Shown piece after piece: positions 7,177-9,938 of a stretch of 9,938 bases of DNA (the first letter of the stretch is position 1; every line of letters starts with the position of its first letter). The translations under genes were made by a program, and so were the position numbers. This DNA comes from Sphingomonadales bacterium (GTDB taxonomy: Bacteria; Pseudomonadota; Alphaproteobacteria; Sphingomonadales; Sphingomonadaceae), in contig JAGPVK010000164.1 of NCBI GenBank assembly GCA_018067055.1, forward strand, positions 1 to 9,938. Reading direction: 5' to 3'. Below the pieces are notes generated by a model that worked only from the letters and a program-made list of their open reading frames with translations, did no database searches and was not told the origin of the DNA.

Positions 7177-7474
7177 AAAAATCTCCGGGAGAGTTTAGAT
7201 GCTGCGCAGCTGCAGCCAATTGCGCGGGGGCGACACCGATGGCGTCTGCGCAGGCGAGGAGGTCGGGTTCGTGATTGGCGAGAAAGCCGAGCAGCGAAGC
7301 CAGCATTGTCGGGTCTTCCAGGCCTGATCGCAGTTCGCGCGGATCCAGCCCGGTCAGGGCGAGCAATCGCTCCGCGCGGTCCTGATCCTGCAGCACCCAG
7401 CCGAGCGCCTGCAAGGCGATGATTTCACTATCTGGGATTTCGGTATCCGGCCCGAGATTGGGATTTGTTTCCAT
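7169..7474 (-). CDS. DUF3572 family protein
   Basis: This 101-residue acidic helical protein matches the alphaproteobacterial DUF3572 family by pattern: IIALQALGWVLQDQDRAERL (18-37), TGLDPRELR (41-49), then DPTMLASLLGFLANHEPDLL, CADAIGVAPAQLAAAAQHL. It contains no catalytic motif, signal peptide or membrane segment, and the family function is unknown to me. Genes of this family are often found next to divK, and here it lies head to head with divK across 52 bp, which supports the assignment. It is the first gene of the five-gene minus-strand operon, and its stop codon lies inside the start region of the HAD gene. No strong Shine-Dalgarno precedes the ATG. Confidence 0.85.
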   Translation of the reverse strand: METNPNLGPDTEIPDSEIIALQALGWVLQDQDRAERLLALTGLDPRELRSGLEDPTMLASLLGFLANHEPDLLACADAIGVAPAQLAAAAQHLNSPGDFYE

Positions 7475-7526
7475 AGCCGCTTTCGCCTAATGGTTCGGCA
7501 GCAAGTTTGAAAGGGCAAATCCGGTC
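7475..7526. promoter_or_regulatory. Short divergent intergenic region between divK and the DUF3572 operon
   Basis: Only 52 bp separate the two divergent starts. At least one promoter must extend into the opposing coding sequence, or the promoters must overlap. I see no convincing -35/-10 pair. AAAGGG at 7510-7515 is the likely divK ribosome-binding site, rather far (about 11 nt) from its GTG. Confidence 0.4.
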
Positions 7527-7895
7527 GTGGCAAAAAGAGTGTTGGTGGTTGAGGACAATGAATTGAACCTCAAGCTATTCTGCGATCTGCTGCGGGCCCA
7601 TGGTTTTGTCGTCGAGCCGGTCAGCGATGGTCGCGAAGTGCTGGAAAAGGCGCGCAGCTTCGTGCCCAATCTGATCGTGATGGATATCCAGTTGCCCCAC
7701 GTCAGTGGTCTGGAACTGATCGAGCAGATTAAGAAGGATGGTCAGCTCAAGATCATTCCGATCATGGCCGTGACCGCTTATGCCGGCAAGGGTGATGAAG
7801 ACCGGATATTGAGTGCCGGGGCAGAAGCTTATGTTTCAAAGCCGATTTCGGTCGCGAAATTCATCGAATCGGTGCAGCAGGTGCTGCACCGTTAA
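7527..7895 (+). CDS. divK: DivK-type single-domain response regulator
   Basis: This is a 122-residue receiver domain with no output domain. In Alphaproteobacteria DivK is phosphorylated and dephosphorylated by kinases such as DivJ and PleC. Through DivL and CckA it lowers CtrA activity, driving the cell cycle. Key receiver residues are present: acidic pocket Glu9 and Asp10, phospho-acceptor Asp53 in VMDIQLP, Thr83 and Lys105 (SKPIS). The stretches EDNELNLKLFCDLLRAHG, MDIQLPHVSGLE, GDEDRI and YVSKPISVAKFI are characteristic of DivK rather than CheY or other receivers. The start is GTG, because no in-frame ATG exists before the conserved K-R-V-L strand; an ATG at 7491 is out of frame and soon meets a stop. 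No pleD is visible downstream; instead the gene converges with rpmG after 18 bp. Confidence 0.93.
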   Translation: MAKRVLVVEDNELNLKLFCDLLRAHGFVVEPVSDGREVLEKARSFVPNLIVMDIQLPHVSGLELIEQIKKDGQLKIIPIMAVTAYAGKGDEDRILSAGAEAYVSKPISVAKFIESVQQVLHR

Positions 7896-7900
7896 AGCAC

Positions 7901-7926
7901 AATCAAAAGCTGCTTATTTGATTTTT
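7901..7926 (+). terminator. Weak AT-rich hairpin between convergent divK and rpmG
   Basis: AATCAAA (7901-7907) and TTTGATT (7917-7923) are perfect 7-bp arms around a 9-nt loop, and the T-run extends to 7926. The hairpin overlaps the rpmG stop and lies 6 nt after the divK stop. The stem is AT-rich, so termination would be inefficient; the call is tentative. Confidence 0.3.
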
Positions 7927-8081
7927 GCTTCCTTGAACTCGACATGCTTGCGGACAACCGGATCATATTTGCGCTGCACCATTTTTTCGGTGAGATTCCG
8001 CGGGTTCTTGCGGGTTACATAGAAAAAGCCGGTGTCCGCGGTGCTGACGAGTTTGATCTTTACATTGGCTGGTTTCGCCAT
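7914..8081 (-). CDS. rpmG: 50S ribosomal protein L33, zinc-free type
   Basis: The 55-residue product starts [18 protein letters not shown], continues [20 protein letters not shown] and ends in a basic tail, a full match to bacterial L33 of the large ribosomal subunit. The two CxxC pairs of zinc-binding L33 are absent, so this is the zinc-independent form common in Proteobacteria. I chose the ATG at 8081 because AAGGA lies 7 nt upstream and the family begins at this residue; an upstream extension to 8126 has no support. It is a lone gene on the minus strand. A TTGACA-type promoter lies about 95 nt upstream. It converges with divK. Confidence 0.97.
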   Translation of the reverse strand: MAKPANVKIKLVSTADTGFFYVTRKNPRNLTEKMVQRKYDPVVRKHVEFKEAKIK

Positions 8082-8151
8082 GGTGCATTCCTTAAGGCCG
8101 AAGCTGAAATAAAAACAGCGACGCAATCCGGCGCCGCATTCGTTCTGCGCG

Positions 8152-8180
8152 CTAATGGTGAAAATGCCGCCCTATGTCAA
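8152..8180 (-). promoter_or_regulatory. Predicted sigma-70-type promoter of rpmG
   Basis: On the minus strand a perfect -35 hexamer TTGACA (8180-8175) is followed after 17 nt by CATTAG (8157-8152), a fair -10 element. Transcription would start near 8145, giving a leader of about 64 nt before rpmG. The strong -35 suits a ribosomal protein gene. Confidence 0.55.
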
Positions 8181-8233
8181 GAAAAAGCCTCTATCGCCTT
8201 GCTGCCCGCCAATCGGCCTCCCTTTACGACTTC

Positions 8234-8255
8234 TTAACCATGTTTTTGCATGGTT
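8234..8255 (+). promoter_or_regulatory. TTAACCAT motif running into an inverted repeat upstream of the 8280 gene
   Basis: AACCATG (8236-8242) and CATGGTT (8249-8255) are perfect complements around the 6-nt spacer TTTTTG. The left arm is part of TTAACCAT (8234-8241), the octamer also present at 3717. The element ends 24 nt before the ATG, so it could be an operator, a CtrA-like site at a promoter, or a leader hairpin. It is not a terminator, because no T-run follows the right arm. Confidence 0.4.
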
Positions 8256-8279
8256 GCATCGAAGCAGGGAGCGATTGCG

Positions 8280-8615
8280 ATGAATCATGACAAAAATCTG
8301 TTTGTGCAGACCGAAATGCTGAAACTGCTCGACGATCTGCCGGCGGAACTGGTCGGCCAGCATCCTCTTCAGTTTCTGATGCACCTGGACCATGTCCGGC
8401 AAAAGGCAACGCAGCATGGCTTGTCGGCGCTTCGCGATCTCAGCTGCATATTGGAAGCTGCTTTGCAACCAGCCTTGCAGAGTGGCGGTGCAACGACCAT
8501 CGCCCGCTCTTATCTCGAAGCCATGCGGGCGACTCTGGACTGCGACGAAATGAACCCTGCCATGACCGAAGCGCTGATGGCCAATGTAGCGCTCCGTCTT
8601 GGCGGGCAGCCCTAA
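8280..8615 (+). CDS. Conserved-looking hypothetical protein, all-helical, 111 residues
   Basis: I do not recognise this family. The product is soluble, with no signal peptide or membrane helix, and looks helical throughout. It has a leucine-rich N-terminal segment (TEMLKLLDDLPAELV, 11-25), a histidine-containing middle (HPLQFLMHLDHVRQKATQHG, 28-47), a hydrophobic helix around 50-66 and an acidic helix from about 75 to 92. Two cysteines (56, 88) are not arranged as a metal site. Coding is supported by GGAG 8 nt before the ATG at 8280, by family-like codon use, and by tight spacing (11 nt) to the next gene. An in-frame ATG at 8250 would place the start inside the inverted repeat and has no ribosome-binding site. 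It is probably co-transcribed with the TMEM165-type gene. Confidence 0.7.
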   Translation: MNHDKNLFVQTEMLKLLDDLPAELVGQHPLQFLMHLDHVRQKATQHGLSALRDLSCILEAALQPALQSGGATTIARSYLEAMRATLDCDEMNPAMTEALMANVALRLGGQP

Positions 8616-8626
8616 CCGCACAGCTT

Positions 8627-9193
8627 GTGGATGCATTCCTAACTTCGCTTTTCGCTCTGGCGCTCGCCGAATTTGGCGACCGGCCGCAGATATTATGCGC
8701 CGCATTGGCGATGCGATATGGCCGATTGTCTCCGGTCATCTGGGGTTTGGGACTCGCCACATTTTGTAATTGCGTGATTTCGGCGATAGCCGGGTCTGCG
8801 GTCCATCAATGGATCAGTGAGGATGCGCTGCAACTATTCTATGCCCTGTCCCTGATATTTGCAGGCTTTGGCATGGTGGCGTGGCGGCGTCCGGTTGATC
8901 TGCTGCAAAAATGGCGTATCGGACCTTTCTGGACCTCGTTTCTCGGCCTCTTCATTCTGCAATTTGGCGACAAGGGACAATTTGTGCTGATGGCGACCGC
9001 TGCGCGGACCGATATGGGGGCTTTTGCTGCTGCTGGCGGATGGTTCGGAGTGATGATCGCTTGCCTGCCTGGCATCCTGTTCTATCGGCAACTGACCGAG
9101 AATGTTCCGATGGCGCCGATCCGTTACGCGGGTGGCGCTGCCTTTCTTTTGGTCGGCTCGATTCTGGCGCTTGGCGCATGGGGAATATTTTGA
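8627..9193 (+). CDS. Divergent TMEM165/GDT1 (UPF0016) family membrane protein
   Basis: This is a 188-residue integral membrane protein with two homologous halves, each of about three helices, as in the TMEM165/GDT1 family of Mn2+/Ca2+ transporters (bacterial members include manganese exporters). Each half normally begins with the cation-binding motif E-x-G-D-(K/R)-T. Here the first copy is EFGDRPQ (15-21) and the second is QFGDKGQ (112-118). The first keeps Glu and Asp but has Pro for Thr; the second has Gln for Glu and Gly for Thr. Function may therefore differ from the canonical transporters. Other helices are about 36-58, 68-86, 100-124, 130-152 and 165-188. The start is GTG at 8627; the ATG at 8631 is out of frame. 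No clear ribosome-binding site is seen, suggesting coupling to the preceding gene. Confidence 0.82.
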   Translation: MDAFLTSLFALALAEFGDRPQILCAALAMRYGRLSPVIWGLGLATFCNCVISAIAGSAVHQWISEDALQLFYALSLIFAGFGMVAWRRPVDLLQKWRIGPFWTSFLGLFILQFGDKGQFVLMATAARTDMGAFAAAGGWFGVMIACLPGILFYRQLTENVPMAPIRYAGGAAFLLVGSILALGAWGIF

Positions 9194-9221
9194 GCCCGTC
9201 AGGCTGATCAAGTCCGCGCCA

Positions 9222-9270
9222 ATCGATCGATAATATCAATCTGAGATAGCAAATCTTCCCGTTATATTAT
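9222..9270 (+). promoter_or_regulatory. AT-rich region upstream of dps with possible -10 element and palindrome
   Basis: The 136-bp gap before dps contains the palindrome ATCGATCGAT (9222-9231) and an AT-rich TTATATTAT (9262-9270) that could supply a -10 hexamer, giving a leader of about 50-60 nt. No good -35 is seen, which would fit an activator-dependent stress promoter. This is inference only. Confidence 0.25.
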
Positions 9271-9329
9271 GTCGCCGATAAACTGTAGTTCGTCAGCATA
9301 GGATAATCATTCCGAAAAGGAGAAATAAT

Positions 9330-9794
9330 ATGACCACGGGCGACAATGCAAAGAAAGCTGTAGCCGAAGCGCTGAATGGAATTCTGGCGGACAGTTTCGC
9401 ACTCTATCTCAAGACCAAAAATTTTCACTGGCATGTTTCCGGGCCCCATTTCCGGGATTATCATCTCATGTTTGATGAGCATGCCGCGCAGATTCTCGCC
9501 ACCACCGACCTGATCGCCGAACGCGTCCGGAAAAATGGTCATCGCACCCTGACTTCTATTGGCGATATCGCCAAACGTCAGAGCATTGCCGACAATGACG
9601 ATGCCAAGGTCGCGGCGGCGGATATGCTGGGCGAATTGCGCACTGACAACCTGAAGCTCATAGAAACGCTCCGTGAAGCAAAGGAACTGGCGGGAGAGGC
9701 CGGCGACAATGCTACCGACGGCTTGCTCGATGACTGGACTGACCAAGCGGAAGAACGCGCCTGGTTTCTGCTCGAGATCGCACAGAAAGACTGA
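9330..9794 (+). CDS. dps: Dps-type mini-ferritin (DNA-protecting, iron-storing)
   Basis: Dps forms a hollow 12-subunit shell that oxidises Fe2+ with hydrogen peroxide and stores the iron, protecting DNA in stress and stationary phase. The 154-residue product has the family signature NFHWHVSGPHFRDYHLMFDEH (31-51). All inter-subunit ferroxidase ligands appear in place: His33, His45, Asp49, Asp60 and Glu64, at the same spacing as in Listeria Dps. The N-terminus is short (about 10 residues before the first helix) with few lysines, so DNA binding through an N-terminal tail is doubtful. The start is well fixed by AAAAGGAG 7 nt upstream. The gene is separated by 136 bp from the preceding membrane protein gene, so it probably has its own promoter, and a strong terminator follows. 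Confidence 0.95.
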   Translation: MTTGDNAKKAVAEALNGILADSFALYLKTKNFHWHVSGPHFRDYHLMFDEHAAQILATTDLIAERVRKNGHRTLTSIGDIAKRQSIADNDDAKVAAADMLGELRTDNLKLIETLREAKELAGEAGDNATDGLLDDWTDQAEERAWFLLEIAQKD

Positions 9795-9845
9795 ACAAAC
9801 GCCAAGCATTGTTCGGTGAGATAGACGGAAGTTTCCAGTCGAATC

Positions 9846-9894
9846 AAGCTCCTGCTGCCTGTTTGCAAAGGTAAACAGGCAGCAGGAGCTTTTT
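9846..9894 (+). terminator. Strong intrinsic terminator downstream of dps
   Basis: A perfect 19-bp stem pairs 9846-9864 with 9873-9891 around an 8-nt loop, GCAAAGGT. A G-T and a C-G pair can extend it to 21 bp with an AAAG tetraloop. The right arm runs straight into a T-run (9890-9894). It lies 52 nt after the dps stop and is unusually long for an intrinsic terminator. Confidence 0.9.
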
Positions 9895-9911
9895 GGCCTG
9901 AATCGGCCAAA
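9892..9911. repeat. Second hairpin abutting the dps terminator
   Basis: TTTGGCC (9892-9898) and GGCCAAA (9905-9911) form a 7-bp stem with a 6-nt loop, TGAATC, directly after the terminator stem and sharing its T-run. It may be a backup structure or part of the regulatory region of a gene beyond the right edge. The last 27 bases of the window show no supportable gene. Confidence 0.5.
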
Positions 9912-9938
9912 TCGTGTTGCCAAATAATCACATATGCA

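Noticed and set aside
8082..8126. N-terminal extension of L33 by 15 residues
   Set aside because: L33 starts at MAKPANVK, with AAGGA 7 nt upstream; the extension has no ribosome-binding site.
8172..8705. 177-residue minus-strand open frame over the unknown gene and the TMEM165 start
   Set aside because: It has no recognisable features and opposes a plus-strand pair with a ribosome-binding site and a recognisable membrane protein. It remains the only shadow frame that would conflict with the unknown 111-residue call.
3597..9237. Shared 13-mer GATCGATAATATC at the end of panC and upstream of dps
   Set aside because: One copy is inside coding sequence and flanks do not match, so chance similarity is the simplest reading.
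9934..9938. ATG at the right edge as the start of a next gene
   Set aside because: Only two bases follow it and no ribosome-binding site is visible upstream.

Overview
The window looks like ordinary chromosomal DNA from an alphaproteobacterium, most likely of the order Sphingomonadales. This is inferred from recognised protein families: a MipZ-type ParA ATPase, a DivK-type single-domain response regulator, a DUF3572 protein, a PgmG-type phosphomannomutase/phosphoglucomutase, a zinc-free ribosomal protein L33, and the moderately GC-rich coding style. I see no insertion sequence, phage gene, tRNA, rRNA or CRISPR array. Coding density is very high, and no gene-free stretch exceeds about 200 bases.

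Layout. Positions 1-2680 (minus strand) hold mipZ, then a membrane-anchored J-domain protein 3 nt downstream, then pgmG, whose C-terminus runs off the left edge. Divergent from mipZ is panC (plus, 2782-3621). A small single-Sel1-repeat protein (plus, 3796-4092) follows. It converges with a long minus-strand operon running from 7474 down to 4095: DUF3572, HAD hydrolase, RidA-family protein, glycerophosphodiester phosphodiesterase-like protein, FemAB-like N-acyltransferase. The junctions in that operon are overlaps or gaps of no more than 14 nt. divK (plus, 7527-7895) stands head to head with the operon and converges on rpmG (minus, 7914-8081). An unrecognised 111-residue helical protein and a divergent TMEM165/GDT1-family membrane protein form a plus-strand pair (8280-9193). 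A Dps-type ferritin (9330-9794) follows, with a very strong intrinsic terminator after it.

How the genes relate. mipZ (division-site placement) and divK (cell-cycle phosphorelay) are both cell-cycle functions, about 5 kb apart. Two intergenic regions carry the octamer TTAACCAT, which resembles the half-site of CtrA, the cell-cycle regulator controlled through DivK. One precedes the Sel1 gene and one precedes the 111-residue gene, where it runs into a 7-bp inverted repeat. The remaining genes are metabolic or stress housekeeping: pantothenate synthesis, sugar-phosphate interconversion, imine/enamine detoxification, phosphodiester turnover, iron storage and a possible Mn/Ca transporter.

No clearly new biological system is evident. 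The points most worth checking are the TTAACCAT sites, the tight five-gene operon opposite divK, the altered metal-transport motifs of the TMEM165-family protein, and the run of hairpins behind dps.
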